A stretch of 64,000 bases of DNA, taken from positions 39,375,509 through 39,439,508 of the forward strand of contig CM065690.1 in the NCBI GenBank assembly GCA_017654935.2. The letters are read 5' to 3'. Made by a program: the position numbers and the translations under genes. Of the stretch, positions 35,101-43,500 are shown in pieces. Position 1 is the stretch's first letter. Every line of letters starts with the position of its first letter. The notes under the pieces were generated by a model. That model saw only the letters and a list, made by a program, of their open reading frames with translations, was not told the DNA's origin and made no database searches. The stretch is from Phymorhynchus buccinoides (taxonomy: Eukaryota; Mollusca; Gastropoda; Neogastropoda; Raphitomidae).

Positions 35101-37908
35101 CTTTGAAGCCCGTACACGTCCTGTAAACGCATACCGACCGCCATTACTGCTGTCATAAATGAGAGTTGGCTCCCTTCTGAAATAATCAAAACTTCCGTTT
35201 TTGCGACTTCCAGTTGTTGTGTTTGGACTTTTCTTCACAAAAAAACTGATAGAATTATGGCATTTTAAGCTCTTTAGCGATGCTTTTTACATCCAATGAA
35301 TGGCTATGGCATCTGTTTGGACGGTATCCTGGACGATGATAGGGATTTTGAAGCATTTTAACATTGAGTATTCATCGTATCGGCGACTCGTTGCCACTTT
35401 CGATGTTGTGACTCTCAGTAGACTGTACTGAGTCCGGCAATCGTTGCCTCTCTTCTCACGATTTTGTTCACCTTGCTTTTCCCCTTTTTTTTTTTTCTCT
35501 CTCCTCCTCCCTCCCCCCCCCTCCCCCTTTCCCCCCTCCTCCTCTCCCTCCTTCCCCCTTCCCTTCACTAATAGGGCGCCCTCGTTTTATTAGGCGCATA
35601 GGTCGAAATTGGAGGGGAAAAAATCGCCTTATAACTCGAAAATTACGGTATGTCTTTACATGTGACTTTTTTCTTTTTCTTTTTAAAAAATTTGCATTGT
35701 ATCCCTATGTAATGTATGATTTAACATTGTCTGTGATCTGTTAGTTACCATGATGTAGCAAAACTATAAATTGCTCCATCTTGACACATTTGTGTGTGTT
35801 TTCAGAGTGCCATGCCATCTTCGGAAGTAATACAAGGTAATTGAATAGTTTGACGAATGTGTGTTAGTAAATTTTGACTTTAAGAAAGTTCACGATTTTA
35901 CTAAAGGGTCTAATAGGGTAAGGATCTACACAAAAAAGAAACGTAGTCTCAACAGGGATTAACCTCTGACTGACAGAAAAAAATCAAGAAAAAAATCATG
36001 TACAAATCATGCCATGAAAAGACAACTGATAGAGCCAATCGGCAAAATGGTCTGGGGGTATAACTCTTGACTGTGTGAGCAAAAAACAGCATATCAGATT
36101 ATTCCTCTTCACATCTGATGACGTAATCAGTGATGTCATCAAGTCAGTATGTGATACATATATGGCAGTCAAGGGGTAAAGGCTATTACTCTGCACAAAA
36201 GCTAAGAGAGAAATATAGAATGTATTTGCATGACAGGAAAGAGTGTGGGAAATAATGATAAAGAGGGGCTCAGGGCCTCCCAATCGTCCCTCAAAAATAA
36301 GGGGTCCAGGGCACTCCTTTACTTACAGTTAGGGGTCTAGAGCGGATAGAGGGTCCCAGTTGGCATTGCAAATGCAAAAATTACTTTTTCGGGCATCCCT
36401 GGTGACCCCCGGCACATTCTTTTAGAGGGGGTCCGGGTGAGCCCTGGTTCTTGTCAATGAGGCATTTTGACCCATTGTTAAAAAAAAGTGGTGTGGTGCA
36501 AAATGCACATAGAAAATGTGGTCTTGTATTTAAGTCAAATTTGATTGTTGGTATTGTTATTTTAGATTCTTTTAAGAGGACATGGGTGATTGCTTCACTA
36601 TGAGTAAGCCCAAGGGAAAGTACAGAAAGATTCAAATAAGATTTTCATGTGTATTAAAGCTAAGAATTATATCAGTATGACCGCTATGTGTGAGTTCGTT
36701 CAGTTTTGTGTATGTATGGGTGTGTATGTGTGTGTGTGCATGCAGGCGTGTGTGAGTGGTGGCGTTGTGATGTGTGAGGAAGTAAGAGAAGTTGCATGCA
36801 ATCATCGTGTTATTTACTTTCTAATTTCATTATTTGGATGCCTTTGAAGTTCTGTTAATCAATGTAAAGCGTGCTGAGCAATGTGAGAAGAGCGCATATA
36901 TAAATTCCCATGATTATTATATTGTTATGGCGGTTGCAGAAAGGCAGCGGGGGAGTCAGCGGCGGAGGGCTGTGGGGAACCTACGAATACTGGGGGAGGA
37001 CTACACTGACAGTGCCAACAGAGAGCTGCCCCCCTCCACCCCCTGCAGCCACAAGGTGAAACCTCCCCTTGCCCTCCGCTTATCCTCACACCACACCATC
37101 CGCTCCCAGCATTCTTGATCACATCTATTTTGTGGTGTTACTGTGTGATTTTATTGGTTTTATGGTGTGTGTGTCACTCTTTCAGTATCTTGAGTGTGTG
37201 TGCGTGGTGTGTTCATACACAGATCAAAGACATAGAACAAAGAATCATAAACACTCTTTTAAGCTTAGTTTTTTAGACTTTTATTAGGGGGAACATTTTT
37301 CTCAGTTCACAGCGTTATTTTTGTTTGTTTGTTATTCTCAAGTGTGATTTCTTAGTATGGAGCAGTTTGTATTAATTCTTGTCATTGGGTTAAGTTGGTA
37401 TATGAGTTATGTAACCCTTTCACAAGCCAAAGTCGCATTTTAGCACCACAATTGATTTAAAAACCTATTCAACTAAAAGCATTAAATCGGGGTCTATTGT
37501 CCAAAGAACCTATGTTTAGTTTTGCGGAAGTAAGGATAGACCTTATTAATATGTCACAGAAGAATCCCCAATACTTGCAGAGGATTTTGTTCTCTTCCCA
37601 GGTAAATTAATAGAGATTTGGCTTAAATATGACGGGCGGTGAAAGGGTTAAAATGATTTTATTGATTTTTTAAAATGATTGCAATATTTGTACTGCTTTC
37701 ATGTGTGTCTGTAACCGTGTTGTGTGTTCGTCAGGCAAATGAGCCGTGACAAGCGGGACATCGGCAGGGCAATCCGGACCCACAAGGAGCGGCAAGCCAT
37801 GTGACCGGCTGACAGCGAGCTGAACCAGCGAGCTCCAGGAGGTCCCCATTTGGAGCAGAGGATCGCCCCTGAGCTACAGTCTGGAGAACCTCAAGCCTTC
37901 CCAGCTAG
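25305..37908 (+). CDS. REPS1: REPS1 3' half, duplicate copy (joined exons)
   Basis: Second, + strand copy of the C-terminal half of REPS1: exons 25305-25490, 27380-27577, 28606-28655, 29218-29268, 35806-35836, 36940-37055 and 37735-37908. No EH-domain exons precede it; the sequence upstream is an N gap and then PICALM. Exons far from the palindrome centre are intact and match the - strand copy. The last two carry indels that destroy the frame. I read this as an assembly duplicate of the 40414-52809 segment rather than a functional gene. If real, it would be an orphan 3' half with no start. Confidence 0.8.
25870..26170 (+). repeat. Tandem repeat of about 110 bp, 3 copies (left arm)
   Basis: Three successive units share tcttaattataccttataca, accaacat.tcttttaacaaa, cattataatatt and tcatgctctctcccattatc. 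The third is more diverged. Mirror at about 51950-52255. Confidence 0.8.
26750..27000. mobile_element. TTAA-flanked MITE, family A (left arm)
   Basis: TTAA at 26746-26749 and 27001-27004. Ends ccttttcgccgcc and ggcggtgaaaggg. It sits inside a degenerate array of tcattgatgattgt / attgatgttgtac motifs at about 26680-27290. Mirror copy at 51129-51367. Confidence 0.78.
27380..27577 (+). CDS. REPS1: REPS1 exon (left arm), PPTPPPRPQ proline-rich
   Basis: A 198-nt exon (caacAG / acggGTaagg), phase 1 to 1, encoding a Gly/Ala-rich region and then GPPTPPPRPQMHGRSMSVDM. Human REPS1 has PPPRPQPSHSRSSSLDM at the equivalent place. PPPRP is a class of SH3-binding motif. Confidence 0.85.
28606..28655 (+). 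CDS. REPS1: REPS1 exon (left arm), PPAVPPRVQPKD
   Basis: A 50-nt exon (ttccAG / gatGTaaga), phase 1 to 0, encoding GSSLLPPAVPPRVQPKD. Human REPS1 has HPPAVPPRPQPSQ, so the frame and the direct joining to 27577 are well supported. Confidence 0.85.
29148..29216 (+). repeat. GT microsatellite next to acceptor (left arm)
   Basis: About 65 bases of (GT)n with two gg interruptions run directly into the acceptor of exon 29218. The mirror run at about 48954-48976 is much shorter. Confidence 0.9.
29218..29268 (+). CDS. REPS1: REPS1 exon (left arm), CESIPLQKTPECGATAE
   Basis: A 51-nt exon (gtgcAG / gagGTaagg), phase 0 to 0. A second in-frame AG six bases downstream (gtgtgAG) would give the 45-nt form, which is the only one available in the right arm (48905-48949). 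The two arms therefore differ by six in-frame bases at this splice site. Confidence 0.72.
29405..30090 (+). repeat. 73-bp minisatellite, 10 units (left arm)
   Basis: ccatccaacatgctttctgt occurs 10 times at a 73-bp spacing; the sixth unit lacks two bases. Each unit carries ctctctttttgtccacag, which looks like a polypyrimidine tract plus splice acceptor in the sense of the gene. Because 73 is not a multiple of 3 and no unit contains a stop, all three frames stay open for over 230 codons. The right arm has 8 units. Confidence 0.93.
30540..31087 (+). mobile_element. Tigger/pogo-derived non-autonomous element (left arm)
   Basis: 548 bp with ends cagacaaactcctattttac and, inverted, cagacaaacctctattttaa. 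Flanked by TA at 30538-30539 and 31088-31089. It contains a decayed helix-turn-helix coding remnant, which places it in the pogo/Tigger branch of Tc1/mariner. Confidence 0.78.
30773..30933 (+). pseudogene. Decayed Tigger-type transposase N-terminus (left arm)
   Basis: Begins MAESVGKARKPLTLKKK. After a frame change it continues EVIKRSRQSETVISIAQSYG and VGKTQIQ. The pattern of a basic start, LTL..K.EVIKR and an IA..YGVGKTQI helix-turn-helix is that of the CENP-B/Tigger DNA-binding N-terminus. It stops before any catalytic domain. Mirror at 47385-47543. Confidence 0.6.
31140..31420 (+). repeat. Degenerate short tandem repeat, gtgtaaagatgt type (left arm)
   Basis: Repeated (g)tgtaaagatgt/gtaaaaatgt motifs at roughly 20-30-bp spacing. 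Mirror at about 46880-47160. Confidence 0.6.
31600..32370 (+). repeat. Degenerate repeat with gcatgcaggtt motif (left arm)
   Basis: Loose array in which ttgcatgcaggtttt-like motifs recur about every 40-60 bp, decaying rightwards to ttatgcggttt. Mirror at about 45940-46740. It encodes nothing recognisable. Confidence 0.5.
32669..32919. mobile_element. TTAA-flanked MITE, family A (left arm)
   Basis: TTAA at 32665-32668 and 32920-32923. Ends ccctttagccgcccgcc and gggcggtgaaaggg. Mirror at 45408-45649. Confidence 0.78.
33936..34330 (-). mobile_element. SINE-like element with GAA tail, copy 2 (left arm)
   Basis: Inverted relative of 11930-12330, with cttcttctgcgttccaggc at its left and gaaggt/ggggagagact blocks towards the right. 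Its mirror is 43995-44430. Confidence 0.55.
34407..34765. mobile_element. TA-type MITE, family C (left arm)
   Basis: Ends cagtggacacctccc and gggaggttccactg, flanked by TA. Longer than the 7948 copy because of a central ~200-bp segment. Mirror at 43535-43906. Confidence 0.65.
34808..34948. mobile_element. Family D-related MITE (left arm)
   Basis: Left end tacgtttttcccacagactt and right end cgccttatagtcagaaaaat are degenerate inverted copies of the family D terminus. Mirror at about 43361-43520. Confidence 0.5.
34968..35648. mobile_element. TA-type MITE, family D, about 680 bp (left arm)
   Basis: Ends ccgtatttttcgg and cgaaaattacgg, each flanked by TA. Subterminal aggcg / cgcctta motifs are also inverted. 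No transposase is recognised inside. Mirror at 42734-43336. Confidence 0.68.
35806..35836 (+). CDS. REPS1: REPS1 31-nt exon (left arm)
   Basis: ttttcAG / caagGTaatt, phase 0 to 1, encoding SAMPSSEVIQ. Present with identical boundaries in the right arm (42546-42576). Short but phase-consistent with both neighbours. Confidence 0.65.
35963..36178. mobile_element. TTAA MITE, family B (left arm)
   Basis: TTAA at 35959-35962, left end cctctgactgacag, right end ggcagtcaagggg. The right TTAA has decayed to gtaaa. The core carries tgacgtaatcagtgatgtca. Mirror at 42185-42417. Confidence 0.65.
36940..37055 (+). CDS. REPS1: REPS1 exon (left arm), frame disrupted
   Basis: Acceptor ttgcAG and donor caagGTgaaa are present, but compared with the right arm the exon has several one-base gains and losses, and the readable SDIWGDYTDSATES frame seen there is lost. 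It lies about 2.1 kb from the palindrome centre, in the error-rich zone. Confidence 0.6.
37414..37647. mobile_element. TTAA MITE, family A (left arm)
   Basis: Right TTAA at 37648-37651; the left one has become gtaa. Ends ccctttcac and gggcggtgaaaggg. Mirror at 40673-40907. Confidence 0.7.
37735..37908 (+). CDS. REPS1: REPS1 last exon (left arm), broken C-terminal coiled coil
   Basis: Starts after gtcAG. Pieces of the C-terminal coiled coil are readable in different frames (RDKRDI, IRTHKER, ELNQ), and the stop in ccagctag is shared with the right arm. Human REPS1 ends with a KDKK..IRRNKE...LNSELQQQLK coiled coil that binds RalBP1. Several indels break the frame here. Confidence 0.65.
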
Positions 37909-37924
37909 CATGCTTGACCTCCCT

Positions 37925-38420
37925 CCGCTTTTGGAGCGGAGATCGCAGATCCGTGTTACATCCATTTTCTCTCTGGACATTCGTCTGACTCTGGAGAAAT
38001 TAGAGAGTCTGAGCCTCTCACTTGAATGAGCATCCAGACCCCTTTGTTTACATCAATTTCTCTTCTGGACAATCGTCTTCACGTCTGGGAGAAATTAGAG
38101 AGGCTCTGAGCCTTCCTCCAACTTGGATCGAGCATCTCAGACCATTTGTTACATTCCATTTCTCCTCGGAAATTCGTCTTGAATTCTGGAGAAATTAGAG
38201 AGTCTCTGAGCCTTCATCAAATTGGATCGGAGCATTCTCGGACCCTGTACATCCATTTTTCTCCACTGGACATTCTTCTGACTCTGGAGAAAATTAGAGA
38301 GTCTCTGAGCCTACCTCAAATTGGATCGGAGCATCTCAGGACTCCTTGTTACATCCCTTTTCTCCTCGGATATGCGTTCTATTCTGGTAAGTTGGGGCGT
38401 CTTGAGCCTACTCAGCTTTA
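37925..38420 (+). repeat. About 100-bp tandem repeat in REPS1 3' region (left arm)
   Basis: About five units of ctggagaaattagagagtct, cctcaa.ttggatcggagc, atctcaga and gttacatccattttctcc. It starts within about 20 bases of the stop codon. Units differ by scattered indels, as do the mirror units at about 39900-40390. Confidence 0.8.
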
Positions 38421-39900
38421 GCTTTGTGTCCAAGCAGCGACGAACACAAAGAGCCCCTTTCCGCCATCTTCTATCGGTTTCTCCATTGCATCCAGTTGTC
38501 CTTTTCCAGAATCTAGGATTGTGAAGATCTGACTCTGTTCCCCTAGGGAGTTGTTCTCTTTGATTTCCTCCACCCCCAGCCTCTCCTTGTGGCCAGGTAG
38601 CCTGCGAGCCTCAAGTACTGCAATGGAACATTGGATGAGATTGTGAACCTTATGCGATGCCTCATATGGTGACTGTGATCGATTGACCTGATGACGTGTC
38701 CCTATCACAGGATATGTGTGAATCTACTCGCCAGTGTATTGTCGATACAGGAACTATTACGTTGTACCCTAAAAACTGAAAGTAGTTGCCTGTGTGTGTG
38801 TGTGTGGTAAAATGTGTGTTTAAGTGATCTGGGTTTGAGGTTAAAACCGTTCATTTTAATTCAGTGAATTGCTTACCCCTCCACTCATTTGGCAAAAAGA
38901 CAACCCCCATCCCCCCTTAATACCACAATGTATGAAAGATGAATTATTACACAGGGAATATTAGAAGCAAGATAAAGTACTAAAAGGTACAGCTAAGAAA
39001 AAAATGCTGTAAGTTGAATGAAAGGATTTGGGGAACGATTGATGAGATTATCTTAGGAGGTGATTTTCAAATCAAAGAGATAAGCTTTTTAGGGAGATGA
39101 GGGGGCAGTTAATAATATAAAGCTATGTAGAGATTCTTTGGGAAAATTGATTCCAATCAATTTTCCCAAAAGAAATTGTCTACATAGTAGCTTAATTATA
39201 ACTGCCCCTCATCCCTAAACGCTGTATTCTCTTGATTTGAAAATCAACCTCCCAAATAATCTCAACAATGTTCCAAAATCCTTTCATTCAACATTACAAA
39301 GCATTTTTTTCTTAGCTGTACCGTAGACTTTATCTTGCTTCTAAATTTCCTAGTGTATATAATCATTCCTTCATACATTGGTGGTAGTTAAGGGGATGGG
39401 GTTGTCTTTTTGCAAAATGAATGGGAAGGGGAAGCAAATTCATGAATTAAAAATAACGGTTTTAAACCTCAAACCCATATCAACTTAACACACATTTACA
39501 CACACACACACACAGGCAACATACTTTTTCAGTTTAAGAGGGTACAAATGATAAGAGTCGTATCGGGACAATACACTGGCCAGAGTAGATCACACAATCC
39601 GTGATGGGGACCTGTCATAGGTAATCGATCACAGTCACCATATGAGGCATCGCATAAAGGCTTCACATCTATCCAATGTTCCATTGCAGTACTGAGGCTC
39701 GCCAGGCTACCTGGCCACAAGGAGAGGATGGGGTGGGAGGGAATCTAGAGAACAACCCTAGGGGAACAGAGCAAGATCTTCACCATCTAGAATCTGAAAA
39801 AGGACAAACTAGGATCAATGGAGAGAAACCGGAGAAGATGGCGGAAAGGGACTTTGTGTCGTTCGCTGCTATGGAACACCAAAGCTAAAAGATGAGGAAG
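38421..39900. other. Palindrome centre
   Basis: No gene. It holds a GT run (38790-38805), its CA mirror (39493-39513) and the turn-around at 39140-39167, where gggaaaattgatt and aatcaattttccc face each other across cc. The flanking arms differ by frequent one- and two-base indels, unlike the outer arms. Confidence 0.8.
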
Positions 39901-40390
39901 GCTCAAAAGAACGCCCAACTACCAAGAATGAAGAACGAATATCCAGAGGAGGAAAAGGATGTAACAAGGAGTCTGAGATGATCCGATCCAAGTTGAGGAA
40001 GGATCAGAGACTCTCTAATTTCTCCAGAAGCAAGAAGAATGTCCAGGAGAACATGGATGTAACAAAGGGTCCGAGATGCTCCGATCATAGTTGCGGAAGC
40101 TCAAGGGACTCTCTAATTCTCCAGAAGTCAAGACGAATGTCCAGAGGAGAAAATGGATGCTACAAAGGGTTGAGATCTCGATCCAAGTGAGGAGGGCTCA
40201 GAGACTCTCTAATTCTCCAGAAGTGTGGAAGACGAATGTCAGAAGAGAAATGGATGTAACAAAGGGTCTGAGATGCTCCGATCAAGTTGAGGAGGCTCAG
40301 GAAACTCTCTAATTTATCAGAAGTCAAGACGATGTCAGAAGAGAATGGATGTAACAAAGGAGGTCTGCGAGTGCGCCGATCCAAAAGCGG
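39900..40390 (-). repeat. About 100-bp tandem repeat in REPS1 3' region (right arm)
   Basis: Mirror of 37925-38420: units of agactctctaatt, ccagaag, gacgaatgtcc and ggatgtaacaaagggt, with arm-specific indels. Confidence 0.8.
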
Positions 40391-40413
40391 AGGGAGAGGT
40401 CCAAGGGCATGGG

Positions 40414-40586
40414 CTAGCTGGAGAAGGGCTTGAGGTGCTCCAGCTGATCTCCAGGGCGATCCTATGCCATGACCTCCTGGAGCTCCTGGTTCAGCTCCCG
40501 CTGTTCAGCGGTTCCAGCATGGGCGTTGCGCTCCTTGTGGGTCCGGATGGGCCCATGCGGATGTCCCGCTTGTCACGCTCATTTGC
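40414..40586 (-). CDS. REPS1: REPS1 last exon (right arm), C-terminal coiled coil, frame disrupted
   Basis: Acceptor gtcAG, stop TAG at 40414-40416. Segments ANERDKRDI, IRTHKER, ELNQELQEVM and LEHLKPFSS can be read in shifting frames, matching the human C-terminus (KDKK..., LNSELQQQLKDV, LEQLRPFSHL). Indels differ from those in the left arm. Where the two arms disagree, one usually keeps the frame. Confidence 0.75.
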
Positions 40587-43500
40587 CTGACGAACACACA
40601 AAACAATGGTACAGGACACACTGAAAGCCATTACAATGTGCCCAATTCCCCATTTTAAATCAGTCATTTTAACCCTTTAACCGCCCCCAGTCATATTAGA
40701 GCAAAAATCTCTATTAATTACCTGGAAAGAGAACCAAATCCATCTGCAGTATGGGGATCTTCTTTGACATATATAAATAGGTCTATCCATACTTCCCAAA
40801 ACTAAGACAATAGGGTCTTTGGACATAGACCCCATATTTAAATGCCTTTTAGTGACATAGGTGTTTAATCACTGTGGGCTAAAAATGCGACGTTGGCTGT
40901 GAAAGGGTTAAAATAACTCATATACCAACTTAACCAATGACAAGAATTAATACAAACAGGCCTCCATACTTAAGAAAATCACACTGAGAAACAAAACAAA
41001 CAAAAATAACGGCTGTGAAACTGGAGAAAAAATTTAGTGTTCCCCCTAATAAAAGCTAAAAACTAAAAGCTTAAAAGAGTGTATTTCTTTTGTTCTATTC
41101 TTGATCTGTGTATGAAAACACACACACGCACACCACAATCAAGAGACTGAAAGAGGGACACCACAAACACATAACAACAAATAAAAATCAACAGTAACAC
41201 CACAAATAGATGGATGAATAAAGATGGGGGACGGATGGTGGTGTGAGATGAGAGGAGGGGCAAAGGGGAGGTCACCTGGTGGCTGCAGGGGGGTGGGAGG
41301 GGGGCAGCTCTCTGTTGCACTGTCAGTGTAGTCTCCCCAGATATCGGAGGATCCACCCAAGCCCTCCGCCGCTGAAATCCCCCGCTGCTTTGCAACCGCC
41401 AAACAATAATAATAAAATGGGAATTTTATTATAGCGCTCTTCTCACATGAGTCAGGCACGCTTACACTTGATAACAAGAAACATTAAAGGCAAACAAATA
41501 ATTAAACATTAGAAAGTAAAATAAGCACGATGATTACACACAACGTTCTCTTACTTCCTCACACATACACACACACACACAACGCACGTACGCACGCGCA
41601 CACATACACACACAAACACAAACAAACACAACATGAACGCACTCACACGATTAGCGTTCATACTGATATAATTCTTAGCTTTAATACACAGTGAGATCTT
41701 ATTTGATCTTTCCTGTACTTTCCCTGGCTAACTCATAGTGAAAGCAATCACCAATGTCATCTTGAAAAAGAAAATCTAAATAACAACCAACAATCAAATT
41801 TGACTTAAATACAAGACCACATTTTCTATGTGCATTTGCACACACACACACTTTTTTTTTTTAAACAATGGTTCAAATATGCATCAATGACCCAAGAAAA
41901 CAGGGCTTCCTCCTGCCCCCCTCTGAATGAATGTGCAGGGGGTCCCAGGGGATGCACTAGAAAAATATATTTTTTAGCATTTGCAATGCCACTAGGACTC
42001 TCTATCCCGCCTCTAGGACCCACTATACTGTAAGTGAAGGAGTCCCTGGGACCCCGTTGTTTTGAGGGACGATTGGGAGCCCTGAGTGAACCCTCTTTAT
42101 CAAATTATTTTTCCCCTCTTTCCTGTCAATTGCAAATCATCTATATCTGCTAACTTAGCTTTTGGGGCAGAGTAATGCTTTTAACCCCTTGACTGCCATT
42201 ATAATGTATCACATACTGACTTGATGACATCACTGATTTACGTCATCAGATGAAGAGGAATAACCCTGATATGCTGGTTTTTGCTCTAACACAGTCAAGA
42301 GAGTTATACCCCAAGACCATTTTGCCAGATTGGCTCTATCAGTTGTCTTTTTCATGGCATGATTTGGTACACTAGTACAATGATTTTTTTCTTGATTTTC
42401 TTCTGTCAGTCAAGAGGTTAATCACTGTTGAGACTACGTTCTTTTTTGTGTAGATCCTTACCCTATTAGACCCTTGAGTAAAACAGCAGTGAACTTTCTT
42501 AAAGTCAAAATTTACTAACAACACATCGTCAAACTATTCAATTACCTTGTATTACTTCCGAAGATGGCATGGCACTCTGAAAACACACACAAATGTGTCA
42601 AGATGGAGCAATTTATAGTTTTGCTACATCATGGTAACTAACAGATCACAGACAATGTTAAATCATACATTACATAGGGATACAATGCAAATTTTTTAAA
42701 AAGAAAAAGAAAAAAGTCACATGTAAAGACATACCGTAATTTTCGAGTTATAAGGCGATTTTTTCCCCTCCAATTTCGACCTATGTTTGGCACCTAATAA
42801 ACGAGGGGCACCCTATTAGTGAACAAAATCGTGAGAAGAGAGGCAACGATTGCCGTACTCAGTACAGTCTACTGAGAGTCACAACATCGAAAGTGGCAAC
42901 GAGTCGCCAATGTACGATGAATACTCACGCGAACACTAATGCTTCAAAATTCCCTATTATCAATAACAGGATACCGTCCAAACAGATGCGCTAACCATTC
43001 ATTGGATGTAAAAAGCATCGCTAAAGAGCTTAAAATGCCATAATTCTTTATACAGTTTTCGCGAAGAAAAGTCCAAGCACAACAAACCGGAAGTCGCAAA
43101 AACATAAGTTCGATTATTTTGAGAAGGGAGCCCAACTCTCATTTATGATAGCAGCAATGGCGGTCGGTAAGCGTTTACCCCGGACGTGTACGGGCTTTCA
43201 AACTTTGACTTTCTTTGGCGAGGTGTGTATCACCTTATAAACGAGGGCGCCTTTTTTTCATTTTTTTTCAGATGTTTCTTGAAAATTGCCCTATTCGCCT
43301 TATACACAGCAGCGCCTAATGATCCGAAAAATATTGTACGTAGTTACATGCATTAAATATACCATAGATTTTCTGATTATAAGGCGCACCCCCAAAATTT
43401 TACACCAAAATCAGATTTTGTTATTTTACTTTCTTAACTGTATTGTTAGTATGGTTTATAGAAAGGTGCAGCGGTCTCAGTCTGGGAAAAACGTATGGCC

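Larger units (their letters stand above)
29269..35805 (+). other. REPS1 intron of about 6.5 kb (left arm)
   Basis: Entirely repeats as far as I can see: the 73-bp minisatellite, a Tigger-type remnant, degenerate gtgtaaagatgt arrays (31140-31420) and gcatgcaggtt arrays (31600-32370), a family A MITE, a SINE-like element and a nested cluster of family C and D MITEs. Exons on both sides are phase 0, so no exon is required. Confidence 0.7.
23658..39152 (+). repeat. Left arm of 31-kb inverted repeat
   Basis: Reads as the reverse complement of 39155-54458 throughout. The outer end cagacactgcaacagttaaa (23658) matches the complement at 54458. The inner end is gggaaaattgatt, facing aatcaattttccc across a 2-base spacer. 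Every exon, MITE and minisatellite in this arm has a mirror partner. Confidence 0.97.

Noticed and set aside
533..37908. A PICALM-REPS1 fusion gene on the + strand
   Set aside because: The two sets of exons are separated by a fixed-size scaffolding gap and the REPS1 part is the suspect arm of the palindrome.
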